64,000 nt of DNA from Sinomicrobium weinanense (GTDB lineage Bacteria > Bacteroidota > Bacteroidia > Flavobacteriales > Flavobacteriaceae). The stretch covers positions 186,001 through 250,000 of the forward strand of contig NZ_JAHKRR010000002.1 of NCBI RefSeq assembly GCF_018863395.1. Reading direction: 5' to 3'. The notes under the pieces were generated by a model. That model worked only from the letters and a program-made list of their open reading frames with translations, searched no databases and was not told where the DNA came from. Position 1 is the first letter of the stretch. Every line of letters begins with the position of its first letter. A program made the position numbers and the translations under genes. This document shows positions 25,574 to 34,250 of the stretch, one piece after another.

Positions 25574-27019
25574 TCAGGTCTTGGCTTTCTGGTAATGTCC
25601 GTCCTCTATTTTCGCATCCGTGGTTTCCACGCCAATGACAAAAGGCCTGTCCGTGGCAGAAGCGGGCTTATAATGTATAAAATATTCATTGCGGTGAATT
25701 TCCTCCAGTTCGAGTGAAGCACCGGGATCGTTGAGCAGGTAGGCTTTATTGAGCTTTGTTTTACCCGGGACTTTCACCCTCAGGGCACCAGAAACGGGGA
25801 TATTGAACACCGTCATGTATTTTTTACCGGTTTCCCTGTTTACGGTATAATAGCCCCAGTCCTGCTTTTCCCAGTCCAGATAACCGCATCCGTAAACAGC
25901 TTCGTTATTCTCTTTCATCCACTCCCCTATTTCGGCGGCCAGGCGGGTCTCTTCGGAGCGGATATTTCCCTGCCCGTCAGGGCCGAAATTGAGTACAAAA
26001 TTACCATCCAGCGAAGCGGCTTTTACCAGCATTTCTATCAGTTCGTTAGTGGTTTTTACATGGCCTTTCCAGTCGGAATGATACCCCCACTGATTTTCGG
26101 GGACGGTCATGACACAGTCCCAGTCATTGCCGTTGGTGTCTTCGATGGTGTTGGGCATTTTGCGTTCCCAGCCCTGTTCGTAATCACCGATCAGGTCGCC
26201 GTTAGTATCGAAATGGCGGTTACCGTTGTCATCGGGACGGAAACGGCTGCCGATGATAAGGCCGGGGATCATCTCCCTCAGTTCCTTTCCCAGCGCATCG
26301 GCAAATTCAGCCTGTTCTGTCCATGCCTTATCCCAGGACCCGTCAAACCACAATCCTTTGGTGGATGGGTACAGGGTGAGCAATTCCACAAGCTGATTGC
26401 GGGTAAACTTTTTAAACTCCTCATATTCCTTTCTGTCCTGTTCGCTTTTAAGGGTACTCCTGTATCCCGGATGGTTCCAGTCTATGATGGAGAAATACAG
26501 GTAGACATCAATGCCCTCGGCATCGTAGGCTTCTACCAACTGGCCTATAATATCCTTTTTATAAGGGCTGTTCGCTACGGTATAATCGGTGTATTTGCTC
26601 GGCCAGAGGCAAAAACCGTCGTGGTGTTTTGTGGTGATGATCACGTATTTTGCCCCCATGTCCCCGGCCTGTTTGGCCCAGGCCTTGGCGTTGAATTTTT
26701 TGGGGTTGAACTGTTTGTAAAGGTTGTCATAGGCATCTTTGGGCATGCCCTTCCAGGAGCGTATCCATTCGGCTGCCCCGGGATAGTACTGGCCTTCCCA
26801 GTGTCCGCCGGGAATAGCATAGACCCCCCAGTGAATAAACTGCCCCAGGCCGTAGTTGCGCCAGGCCTGCATGGGTTTGTCCGTTCGCTTGCCGAGACGG
26901 TGCGCCCCGTGTTCGAGCTTTACCGAAATTCGCTTTTCGGGCTTTTGCGACTGGGCATTTAAACTCACGGCAACCGATAAAAATGCTGCCAGTAAACAGG
27001 TAAATGATGTTCTTTTCAT
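25574..27019 (-). CDS. GH29 alpha-L-fucosidase
   Basis: 481 residues with a signal peptide (TSFTCLLAAFLSVAVSLNAQ) and the GH29 catalytic barrel: GLGQFIHWGVYAIPGGHW, AKYVIITTKHHDGFCLWPS, DVYLYFSIIDWNH and the nucleophile in KGLWFDGSWD (D226). GH29 enzymes remove terminal alpha-L-fucose from host or algal glycans by a retaining mechanism. Likely periplasmic. It is last of three co-oriented exo-glycosidase genes, 7 bp after the GH20 gene, so these two are almost certainly co-transcribed. Linkage preference cannot be told from the sequence. Confidence 0.93.
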   Translation of the reverse strand: MKRTSFTCLLAAFLSVAVSLNAQSQKPEKRISVKLEHGAHRLGKRTDKPMQAWRNYGLGQFIHWGVYAIPGGHWEGQYYPGAAEWIRSWKGMPKDAYDNLYKQFNPKKFNAKAWAKQAGDMGAKYVIITTKHHDGFCLWPSKYTDYTVANSPYKKDIIGQLVEAYDAEGIDVYLYFSIIDWNHPGYRSTLKSEQDRKEYEEFKKFTRNQLVELLTLYPSTKGLWFDGSWDKAWTEQAEFADALGKELREMIPGLIIGSRFRPDDNGNRHFDTNGDLIGDYEQGWERKMPNTIEDTNGNDWDCVMTVPENQWGYHSDWKGHVKTTNELIEMLVKAASLDGNFVLNFGPDGQGNIRSEETRLAAEIGEWMKENNEAVYGCGYLDWEKQDWGYYTVNRETGKKYMTVFNIPVSGALRVKVPGKTKLNKAYLLNDPGASLELEEIHRNEYFIHYKPASATDRPFVIGVETTDAKIEDGHYQKAKT

Positions 27020-27026
27020 GGGTTCT

Positions 27027-28616
27027 TTATTTCTTTTTTGTGTATACCGGTTCCGGCGTGGTTTCCGGTTTTAACGGATTGTAATAGTATATTTTTTCGC
27101 TTCGATAAAGTTCCAGGTGGTCTTCCAGCCTCTTCATAAAAAAGGGAAGATCATCGCGATCTGTGGTCCAGGCCGATTCTGACAGGGCGGCAATACGCGG
27201 GAAGAGAAGGTAATCGAGCCGTTTGATGCTGGTGACGGTCTCTGTCCAGAGATTGGCCTGTACGCCCAGTATTTTCCCGGTAGCTTTACCTTGTGTCCAG
27301 TCTCCGGCAGAAAAGTGATAGACGTCTTTTATGGGACTGAACTTTCCTCCCCATTTACGGCCCGAATTGTGGGTACTGTCCTGGACAAAATCGAAATAAT
27401 AGGGCAGCCTGGGGCAAATAACCGTACGGTACCCACGCTCCAATGCCTTATGCAATTGTTCCGGCTTGTCGTGCCGCCACCAGAACAGTATGGTTTTGTC
27501 TGCAGGCAGGTCGGTATCTGCCAGTTCGTCCCATGCCAGCAGGTTGGCCCCCATGGCATAAACAGAATCGGCCATGCGTTTCATAAAATGGTATTCTACT
27601 TCCCTTACGTCTTTTAGCCCGTGCCGGCTCATTAATTCCTTTATTCCCCGGCTCTGTATCCATTTGTCATTGCCGAAGCTCACTTCGTCCCCGCCGAGAT
27701 GAAGCATGCGCGAAGGGAAAAGGCCATTGACTTCTTTTAGTATCCCTGTGAGATAGGCGTAGGTATCTTCATTCTCGGGATCGAAGGTAAATTCCGGATG
27801 CTGTTCACTGCCTCCGCCGCTATATTGCGGATAGGCCCTGTTTGCGGCAGTGGCATGCCCGGGCATATCGATCTCGGGGATAACGGTGATGTTCCTCTTC
27901 CCTGCGTATTCCACAATTTCTGCAATGTCCTCCTGTGTAAAATATTGTGCGGGTTTATGGGGATCGTTTTGATCTCCCACTCCACCTACCGAAGCCAGCC
28001 TGGGATATTTTTTGATCTCGATACGCCAGCCGGGTTCGTCCGTGAGGTGTAAATGCAGGCGGTTCAGCTTGTAAAAGGCCATCCAGTCCAGCAGGGATAC
28101 TATTTTTTCCTTCGGAATAAAATAACGGGACACATCCAGCATAAGCCCCCGCCAGGAGTATTGCGGGGCATCCCTGATCTGCCAGGCGGGAATTTTTACC
28201 TGCCCGCCACTTTTCCCGGTATTGGCGATAAGCTGCAATACACTCACGGTTCCGTTGAACACTCCCGGCACACCGGAAGCCCTGATCGTTATTCCACCGG
28301 AGTCGATATGAAGTTCGTAGGCTTCTTTGTCTCCCTTTTCTTCCGTAAGTTCCAGCCGGATGGCCGGGGTATCGTCGGATCCTTTTGCTTCGGAAAGGGA
28401 AATACCTGCAAACTTTATTACCTGTGAACGGAAATAATCTGCAGTGCTCCGAAGAACGTCGGAAGCAACTACAAGCGGCGTCTTTTCGCTGAGAAGAAAG
28501 GTATCGTTTCCTTTTACGGCTTCCTGCGGCAATGGAATCACCGGGCAGTTTTGCCAGGCTGCCACCGGTAAAGACACCGCAAGGCAAAGGATTGTTGTTA
28601 TACAAAATCTTTTCAT
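27027..28616 (-). CDS. GH20 beta-N-acetylhexosaminidase
   Basis: 529 residues. Signal peptide (FCITTILCLAVSLPVAA), an N-terminal GH20b-like domain, then the catalytic barrel starting at SWRGLMLDVSRYFIPKE. The HLHLTDEPGWRIEI motif and the catalytic D-E pair in MLHLGGDEVSFG (D310-E311) are intact. It releases terminal GlcNAc or GalNAc by substrate-assisted catalysis. It fits with the GH2 and GH29 neighbours for stepwise removal of Gal, HexNAc and Fuc from complex glycans. A TTCGAC-family repeat separates it from the GH2 gene upstream. Confidence 0.94.
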   Translation of the reverse strand: MKRFCITTILCLAVSLPVAAWQNCPVIPLPQEAVKGNDTFLLSEKTPLVVASDVLRSTADYFRSQVIKFAGISLSEAKGSDDTPAIRLELTEEKGDKEAYELHIDSGGITIRASGVPGVFNGTVSVLQLIANTGKSGGQVKIPAWQIRDAPQYSWRGLMLDVSRYFIPKEKIVSLLDWMAFYKLNRLHLHLTDEPGWRIEIKKYPRLASVGGVGDQNDPHKPAQYFTQEDIAEIVEYAGKRNITVIPEIDMPGHATAANRAYPQYSGGGSEQHPEFTFDPENEDTYAYLTGILKEVNGLFPSRMLHLGGDEVSFGNDKWIQSRGIKELMSRHGLKDVREVEYHFMKRMADSVYAMGANLLAWDELADTDLPADKTILFWWRHDKPEQLHKALERGYRTVICPRLPYYFDFVQDSTHNSGRKWGGKFSPIKDVYHFSAGDWTQGKATGKILGVQANLWTETVTSIKRLDYLLFPRIAALSESAWTTDRDDLPFFMKRLEDHLELYRSEKIYYYNPLKPETTPEPVYTKKK

Positions 28617-28651
28617 CAGTTGATGTTTTGGTTGTCTATGATTTTAAAGGA

Positions 28652-28750
28652 GCGCAGTCGAGACGCTTAGGTCAGCCAGAAACCCCTCGACTTTAGTTTA
28701 TCCTGAGCTTGCCCGCACTGAGCACAGTCGAAGTGCCGAAGGACTCGGGG
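28652..28750. repeat. TTCGAC/GCTCAG-family repeat between GH2 and GH20 genes
   Basis: Contains CGAGACGCTTAG, CAGCCAGAAACCCCTCGAC and TTTATCCTGAGC in the same order as at 51428-51480. The right side carries ACTGAGCACAGTCGAAG. It occupies about half of the 198-bp gap. Confidence 0.6.
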
Positions 28751-28814
28751 TTGCAGGCAGCGTCATTACTAATTTATGCGATTGCCAAAACGCTAGTTCT
28801 CGTTGTAACGCGTG

Positions 28815-30962
28815 TTACTTTAGTATCCACTCCATTTCATCTGCAAGCGTTTCTCCCCTGCTTTTACCGGTTGCTTTGACCTTGTTCACTCCCTTTTGGA
28901 GCTGCACTTCAAACACCCGATGTTTGTCGTTTACTCCCGGTTGGCCCGGCACCTCTTTTCCGTTTACAGTGAGGCTTATATCGGCCAGGTTGGTAAAGAC
29001 CTGCACAGTGGTGTCCGGCTTTGTGCGTTTGTTATCCCTCCTGTTGGCGAGATAGAGCATGGGTTCGGGGTTCCAGTTGGCCTTGTACCAGTAAAAGGCA
29101 TCTTTTTTCCGTTTGCGGTCGAAGGTGATGAGTCCTTTCAGGTTCCGGGCATTCACCCCTCCCCGGTTCCACATGGGTACGGAAAATTCGAACATGTTCC
29201 ACAGGTAGGAAGCGACAATATAGGGATGTTTTTCGATTATGGCCCACTGTTGGATATGGGTTTCGGTCTGATAATTTTCAGGGAAGAACTTTCCACTCAC
29301 GGGGTTGCGGTTTTCGGGCAGTTCTTCGGCGCTCTGGTCTATGTTGCCGTCGGCCCCGTATTCGGCAAGGATCACTTTATGTCCGGGATACTCCTCTTCC
29401 AATCCGCTTGCCCAGCCTTCCAGGTCGCCTATTTTTCCTTCGTACCAGCCGTAATAGCGGTTTATGCCCTGTACATCACCGCCGAGATTGGCAGGCCTGT
29501 CCATTTCGCCATAGCCACTTACGGCTCCCGTTAACCTGTCCGGGTCGTTGGTTTTGGCAATGTCGTTCAGTTCACGGGTCAGTACGGCTACGTATTCGTC
29601 CTGGTTTTTGGAATAGACCTCATTGTGCATGCCCCAGATATAAATGGAAGGGTGATTGAAATTCTGACGTACCAGTTCCGCCATCTGTTGTTTGGCATTG
29701 GCTGCTTCTTCTCCTGAAAAATTGTTTACAAAAGGAATCTCAGCCCAGATGAGAAAGCCCATCTTATCGGCCAGCGAATAAATATGATCGGATTGCTGGT
29801 AATGAGCCAGGCGAATGGTGGTGGCCCCTATTTCCCTGATAAACTGCATATCTTCCTCTTCCTGCTTTCCAGACAGTGCATTGCCATATTTCCAACGGTC
29901 CTGGTGACGGGTAACACCATACATCGGATATTTTTTTCCGTTCAGGTACATCCCTTCTCCGGCTTTGAGCTCAAAACGACGTATACCGAGTGGCTGGGTC
30001 ACCGCATCTGTTTCCTTTCCGTTTTCGCTGACAGAGGTGGTCAGGGTATACAGGTAAGGGTCTTCCACACCCTGCCACAGGTGGGGAGACTTTAACCTGA
30101 GTTCCTGTGCTGCCACAGTGGTCCCCTGGGGGCTTACGGTTATTTCCTTTTCTTCACGTGCTACCTGTTTTCCATCGGCATTTTTTATCACGGTCCGCAG
30201 GGTGACTTTCCGGGCTTGCTTTTCCTTGTTTTCCAGTTTGGCCCTTACGGTGATGTCCGCTTTTTTGCGGGAAACGTTTTTTTGAGATATGTAAATGCCG
30301 GGAGAAGCATAGTCGGTTACACTGATATTCAGCTTGTTGGTAAGAATAAGGCTTACGGGCCTGTATATGCCCCCGTAGATCGGGAACAGAAAATGATTGA
30401 TGGGCAGTACATCTTTTCTCGCCTCGTTATTGACCTTGACGAGAATGGTATTTTCCTTTCCGTAATCTACCGAATGGGTGATCTCAAAGGCAAAAGCGGA
30501 ATAACTTCCCTTGTGTTCCCCGATAAAACGGCCGTTCACATAGAGCGATGCCACCGAGCCCACACCTTCGAACCGGAGAAAAAGCCTTTTGTCCTTCCAT
30601 TCTTTTTTGACATGCAGTTCTTTTTGATAAAAGGCGTCCCCCGTGTAAAAATCACGGCCCAGTTGCATGTCTTCTTTATTATAGGAATGCGGAACGTCAA
30701 CCTGTTCCCAGTCCCGGCTCACAAAACCGATGTTCCGGCCATAATCCTTTTCTCCCTTCTTGAACTTCCAGTCCTTATTGAGGTCAACGACTTCCCTGCC
30801 CTGGGCATGGGAGGACATGACCCAAGTAAAATTCACCGCCAGGAAAAGGGCAACTATCCCCGTAAATTTTCCCGGTCTCAATTTTCCTTTGCGGTTTGTT
30901 CCTGTTTTATTGTTCCCTGTTTTGTACTGCATTTTAGTTGTAATGATTGATAATAAACTCAT
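28815..30962 (-). CDS. GH2 beta-galactosidase-like glycoside hydrolase
   Basis: 715 residues from 30962; a start at 30932 (MQYKTGNN) is equally possible. After a signal-like segment (FTGIVALFLAVNFTWVMSSHA) come the GH2 sugar-binding domain (WEQVDVPHSYNKEDMQ, FEGVGSVASLYVNGRFIG), the immunoglobulin-like domain, and the catalytic barrel with acid/base in YIWGMHNEVY (E448) and nucleophile in VILAEYGADGN (E534). It lacks the long C-terminal domains of LacZ. Galactosidase is the most likely activity, but GH2 also holds glucuronidases and mannosidases. First gene of the exo-glycosidase group. Confidence 0.88.
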   Translation of the reverse strand: MSLLSIITTKMQYKTGNNKTGTNRKGKLRPGKFTGIVALFLAVNFTWVMSSHAQGREVVDLNKDWKFKKGEKDYGRNIGFVSRDWEQVDVPHSYNKEDMQLGRDFYTGDAFYQKELHVKKEWKDKRLFLRFEGVGSVASLYVNGRFIGEHKGSYSAFAFEITHSVDYGKENTILVKVNNEARKDVLPINHFLFPIYGGIYRPVSLILTNKLNISVTDYASPGIYISQKNVSRKKADITVRAKLENKEKQARKVTLRTVIKNADGKQVAREEKEITVSPQGTTVAAQELRLKSPHLWQGVEDPYLYTLTTSVSENGKETDAVTQPLGIRRFELKAGEGMYLNGKKYPMYGVTRHQDRWKYGNALSGKQEEEDMQFIREIGATTIRLAHYQQSDHIYSLADKMGFLIWAEIPFVNNFSGEEAANAKQQMAELVRQNFNHPSIYIWGMHNEVYSKNQDEYVAVLTRELNDIAKTNDPDRLTGAVSGYGEMDRPANLGGDVQGINRYYGWYEGKIGDLEGWASGLEEEYPGHKVILAEYGADGNIDQSAEELPENRNPVSGKFFPENYQTETHIQQWAIIEKHPYIVASYLWNMFEFSVPMWNRGGVNARNLKGLITFDRKRKKDAFYWYKANWNPEPMLYLANRRDNKRTKPDTTVQVFTNLADISLTVNGKEVPGQPGVNDKHRVFEVQLQKGVNKVKATGKSRGETLADEMEWILK

Positions 30963-30969
30963 TTAAACT

Positions 30970-31145
30970 TTTTCAATTGGCTAAAAAATGGCCCTTTTGT
31001 TGCCGGTGCGCCACCTGGCCCCTTCACTAAAAACAGCCGCTGGCTGTTTTCTTAACGTTCGGTCCTACCTTTTTTTCCTTCCCGTAGCTATGCTTCGGCT
31101 TTGTTCAGCAACCGTGGCTATGCAACTCAAAAAGGGCCGCAATTG
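30970..31145. repeat. inverted-repeat element in the 30963-31350 gap
   Basis: Outer arms CAATTGGC...GGCCCTTTT and AAAAGGGCCGCAATTGG enclose about 110 bp with a CAGCCGCTGGCTG hairpin and GCTATGCTTCGGCTTTGTTCAGC, a relative of the TTCGAC/GCTCAG family. No coding potential is recognised. Confidence 0.5.
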
Positions 31146-31241
31146 GCCTAAATATGACTCATTTTCGCTTCAATCAAAAAAGTTTAAACGAGTTCATTGT
31201 TTATGCTTTGTTCTTTGCACAAGATATGAAGTTATTTCGAT

Positions 31242-31257
31242 ATGGGTTCGAGCACAT
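31242..31257. promoter_or_regulatory. operator-like palindrome variant upstream of the GH2 operon
   Basis: ATGGGTTCGAGCACAT keeps the central TCGA and the ACAT arm of ATGTnnTCGAnnACAT with one mismatch. On the minus strand it is 3 bases downstream of TATTTTTA, a near match to TAnnTTTG. The GH2 start is about 280 bp away, across the inverted repeat. Confidence 0.35.
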
Positions 31258-31287
31258 TGTTAAAAATACGGCTTTTTGTGATAAAAA

Positions 31288-31320
31288 GGCTCCCCTTTCC
31301 GTATGGTGAAAAGGAGAGCC
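31288..31320 (-). terminator. strong terminator of module 3
   Basis: GGCTC(T)CCTTTTC / GAAAGGGGAGCC stem with an ACCATACG loop and a run of five Ts on the minus strand, 30 bases past the second M60 stop. It closes the susC-susD-metzincin-M60 transcript. Confidence 0.8.
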
Positions 31321-31350
31321 GGTAAAAACAAACCAACTAACTCCAGAATA

Positions 31351-32733
31351 TTACATCGGTTGATCCCTCAGCAAGGTGAGGTCTTCATCCGGGGCCGGTA
31401 AATGGAGCCCGGCGATCTCATCGTAAACATCTGATGATACGGGAAGTCCCCATTTCTGAAAGAAATCCGTAAGATCATATCCCGATATGGTACAGGATTT
31501 CAGCATAAAATAGCGCATTTTGTCGTTGTCGTTCCCTGCATTTGGATTTTCTTCGCGGGTCTCTTTGTGCAGTTGGATGTAAAATTCATCCCCGTACGCC
31601 AGCCACAGTTGATGGAACATGGCCATCCTTACTCCCAGTGATGCAGCATTGGTATTGAAATTGCGTTCTTCATCCAGCAGGGAAAGATAGGTTTCCACCC
31701 TGGGCCATTCTCCGTTGGTCGTTACCCTCGAGGGTGACAGCCCGAATTCTCTCTCTGCGGCAAGGGAATAGATATTTACCGTAGCTTCTGTGACGGCAGA
31801 CCATGTCCAGGCAGCCTGCTGGTGCACATGTCCCGCCTCATGCCAGGGGCCCCATCCCTGCATACCACCGATCTTTTCGGGCATTAACAGACGGTCAATG
31901 ACCCCTTGTGTAAAATAAAGGGCTATACTGGCTGCCATATACCCGCCGGCAGCGGGGTCTCTTACGGTCAGCAGGAACCTGTGTTCCCGGTTTTCGTGTT
32001 CGGGAGCGGAGCCGTCCAGCCCGCTGATACGGCCTTCGGCTTCGAGGATCCTGTCGAGATATTCGCACATCAGGTCCTGGTCTTCGTCCTGGTAAGCGAT
32101 GGCATCTTCCAGTCCCACGGTGAGCATGGCACGGTCGGTGACGAACATGACATCCCTGACATCGTTGAACAGGTCGAGCATTTGCAGCCATTCGGTTTTT
32201 GTAGTTTCTCCTTTTACATAGTAAGGCACTTTCTTAAAACCGTCCCGAAATTTGAGCTCTGCCGTGCTGCCCGGCTCATCGGTGGTCACGTAACGGACGT
32301 AAACCGTTCCCCCGTATTCGTCAGCTATAAAAGTATTGTCTCCTTCCTGCAGGCTGTAATAGGTCCTTATGGGACGTATATTGTCGCGAAAAGGTGTTCC
32401 TACCACTACCTGCGGCAGGCTGTTGCCGGTGAGCTGTGTTGCTTTTACTTTCAGCGTGTCAAAGGGGTCTACATGAAACCCGGTCGGCAACATATCGTTA
32501 TGGTTTCCCCTTTGGGCAAGCCTGTTTTTTTCGGCTCCCTGGGTCGGTCCTTCTTCAAAGACCTGTTTGCGTTTGGCACCGAGTTCTTCCTTCAGATAAG
32601 TGTTTTTCTGACCTTCAGGAACAGCTTCCCTGCCGGGCTCTTCAAGTTCTACCGTGTCATTACAGGAAACGGCCAGGACGAATACGGCACTCCACAACAG
32701 GGCATACCGTATTTGTTTTGCATAAGTTTTCAT
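31351..32733 (-). CDS. M60-like metallopeptidase lipoprotein, module 3
   Basis: 460 residues. Lipoprotein signal ending in VLAVSC (C24), M60 N-terminal region (EYGGTVYVRYVTTDEPG, PYYVKGETTKTEW) and zinc motif WHEAGH (residues 298-302) with third ligand glutamate in SAVTEATVN (E316). It is clearly related to the module 1 M60 protein (shared ISGLDGSAPEH, MRYFMLK, ISG.DL..FF.KWGL segments) but ends after the peptidase domain and lacks the F5/8C domain. Expected to cut O-glycosylated proteins at the cell surface. It is the last gene of module 3, next to the exo-glycosidase operon. Confidence 0.87.
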   Translation of the reverse strand: MKTYAKQIRYALLWSAVFVLAVSCNDTVELEEPGREAVPEGQKNTYLKEELGAKRKQVFEEGPTQGAEKNRLAQRGNHNDMLPTGFHVDPFDTLKVKATQLTGNSLPQVVVGTPFRDNIRPIRTYYSLQEGDNTFIADEYGGTVYVRYVTTDEPGSTAELKFRDGFKKVPYYVKGETTKTEWLQMLDLFNDVRDVMFVTDRAMLTVGLEDAIAYQDEDQDLMCEYLDRILEAEGRISGLDGSAPEHENREHRFLLTVRDPAAGGYMAASIALYFTQGVIDRLLMPEKIGGMQGWGPWHEAGHVHQQAAWTWSAVTEATVNIYSLAAEREFGLSPSRVTTNGEWPRVETYLSLLDEERNFNTNAASLGVRMAMFHQLWLAYGDEFYIQLHKETREENPNAGNDNDKMRYFMLKSCTISGYDLTDFFQKWGLPVSSDVYDEIAGLHLPAPDEDLTLLRDQPM

Positions 32734-32813
32734 GGTTATTGTTCTATTTCAGGTTAATTATTAAATTTTATACTATAAATCACCTCCCCCGGTATCCGAA
32801 GGAGGTTTTATTG

Positions 32814-34196
32814 TTATTCTTTACTTACGATAATAGAGGACGCCATATCGTTAAAAGAAGACAAAAAAGACACATTGCCTGCGGTCACTTCATAGGACTG
32901 CCCGGTAAAATTGTCTTCGGAATACAAAGTGACCCTGAGGCCAAGAGGAACTTTTACCGAACTGATATCGTTATCTATTCCGCCAAGGGCCACAAGCTGA
33001 CCGGTGGTATACGAACCTACTTCCAGTTCCACTCCCCAACCGTTGTAGCTGGAATGTTGATACACGCCTACGTTGGTTTCGGGCGTATATTCTCCGTTTA
33101 CAAATTCAAAAGAATAGCTATGGGTTTTAATGGTACCGTTTTCCATAAGAAGTTTAATCTTCAGTTCATAGGGCCAGTCGCCGTGATCCTGTACTTCATT
33201 GATTGGGATATCCACCTGGAACGCATCGTTGTTCCTGTCGGCCACCCAGGACACTGAATTGTAGTCCCTGTTGACCCCGGAGCCCTCACCGTTTACATTC
33301 GGATCGAGCCAGACAAGTACTTCGCTCACGGCTTTATCACTGGTAAAAGTACCCGACAGCCGAATGACATCATTGACCTCATCATAACTTAAAACCGGGT
33401 TCACCGTGGTGGTAGCTCCGCCATAGATATCGGAAACAGGGCTGGCCTGAAAAATCTGGTTCCGGTTGAGTATGGCACAATCCGCAGGTGGAATAAATGT
33501 AGGCTCCCTTCCCCAGGTATAATTTCCGGACCCCATAAGCGAAGTTCCCAAAGTCTGCTGGTCTGGTGCCGTGGCCTTATTGTGCGCCAGGTTTAAACCA
33601 TGTCCCAGCTCGTGCAGCATCCCCGCTATTAAATTTGAAGATGTACCCGGGATCTCTTCCACACTGATATTCGGGTTGTCTACTGCAAAACAGTTTCTTC
33701 CCCAACCGTAAAATGGCTGGCTGCCTCCATCTGTTCTCTGGGGAAGGATGATCAATGTATGCTGACTGCTAAAATCTTCCGGATGATCCTGTTTGTAAGC
33801 ATTAATTTCATTGATAATAGTGCTTCCGCTACCGTAATCGTAGGTTACCTGGTCGTGTTCTCCGTAAATAGTGACCAGCTTTACCCGGTTGTTCAGGGAA
33901 TCGACAGGGAGGCCGAAGGTCGTTTCTCCAAATCCGTTCCGCCCCATTTCGGCTTTTATATAATCCTGGAAATAGATCAGTAATTCACTAAGCCGTTCTC
34001 CGTAACCTTCCACCTCCGGGTTGTCCGTCGGTACGAAATACACAATGTTCAGATTTTCCGGATGTGTAACAAAGTCCGGCCCGGAGTCTCCGGGCAACGA
34101 TCCATCGTCACCTTCCTGCGGAACATCACAGGAAAAGGTAAACAACAAAACACTCCATAGCATCGCGGACAGTGTCCGCTTTAATAAAGTTCTCAT
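32814..34196 (-). CDS. metzincin-type zinc protease lipoprotein with C-terminal beta/gamma-crystallin domain, module 3
   Basis: 460 residues. Lipoprotein signal ending in LFTFSC (C23). The zinc motif is HELGHGLNLAH (H195, H199, H205), a metzincin pattern in which the usual glycine is asparagine (N202). A likely Met-turn follows in TSLMGSG (M221). The last about 85 residues form a beta/gamma-crystallin-like unit (VGVYQHSSYNGWG..., NDISSVKVP, VTLYSEDNFTG..., NDMASSIIV) with two N-D-x-x-S-S calcium-binding motifs. Between them is a beta-sandwich region. Encoded between SusD and the M60 peptidase, so probably a second surface protease for the same target. Confidence 0.75.
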   Translation of the reverse strand: MRTLLKRTLSAMLWSVLLFTFSCDVPQEGDDGSLPGDSGPDFVTHPENLNIVYFVPTDNPEVEGYGERLSELLIYFQDYIKAEMGRNGFGETTFGLPVDSLNNRVKLVTIYGEHDQVTYDYGSGSTIINEINAYKQDHPEDFSSQHTLIILPQRTDGGSQPFYGWGRNCFAVDNPNISVEEIPGTSSNLIAGMLHELGHGLNLAHNKATAPDQQTLGTSLMGSGNYTWGREPTFIPPADCAILNRNQIFQASPVSDIYGGATTTVNPVLSYDEVNDVIRLSGTFTSDKAVSEVLVWLDPNVNGEGSGVNRDYNSVSWVADRNNDAFQVDIPINEVQDHGDWPYELKIKLLMENGTIKTHSYSFEFVNGEYTPETNVGVYQHSSYNGWGVELEVGSYTTGQLVALGGIDNDISSVKVPLGLRVTLYSEDNFTGQSYEVTAGNVSFLSSFNDMASSIIVSKE

Positions 34197-34250
34197 AATA
34201 GTGGTTTTTGGTTAATAATTAAAAAAACTGGTTAAAATTCATTGTTGGTC

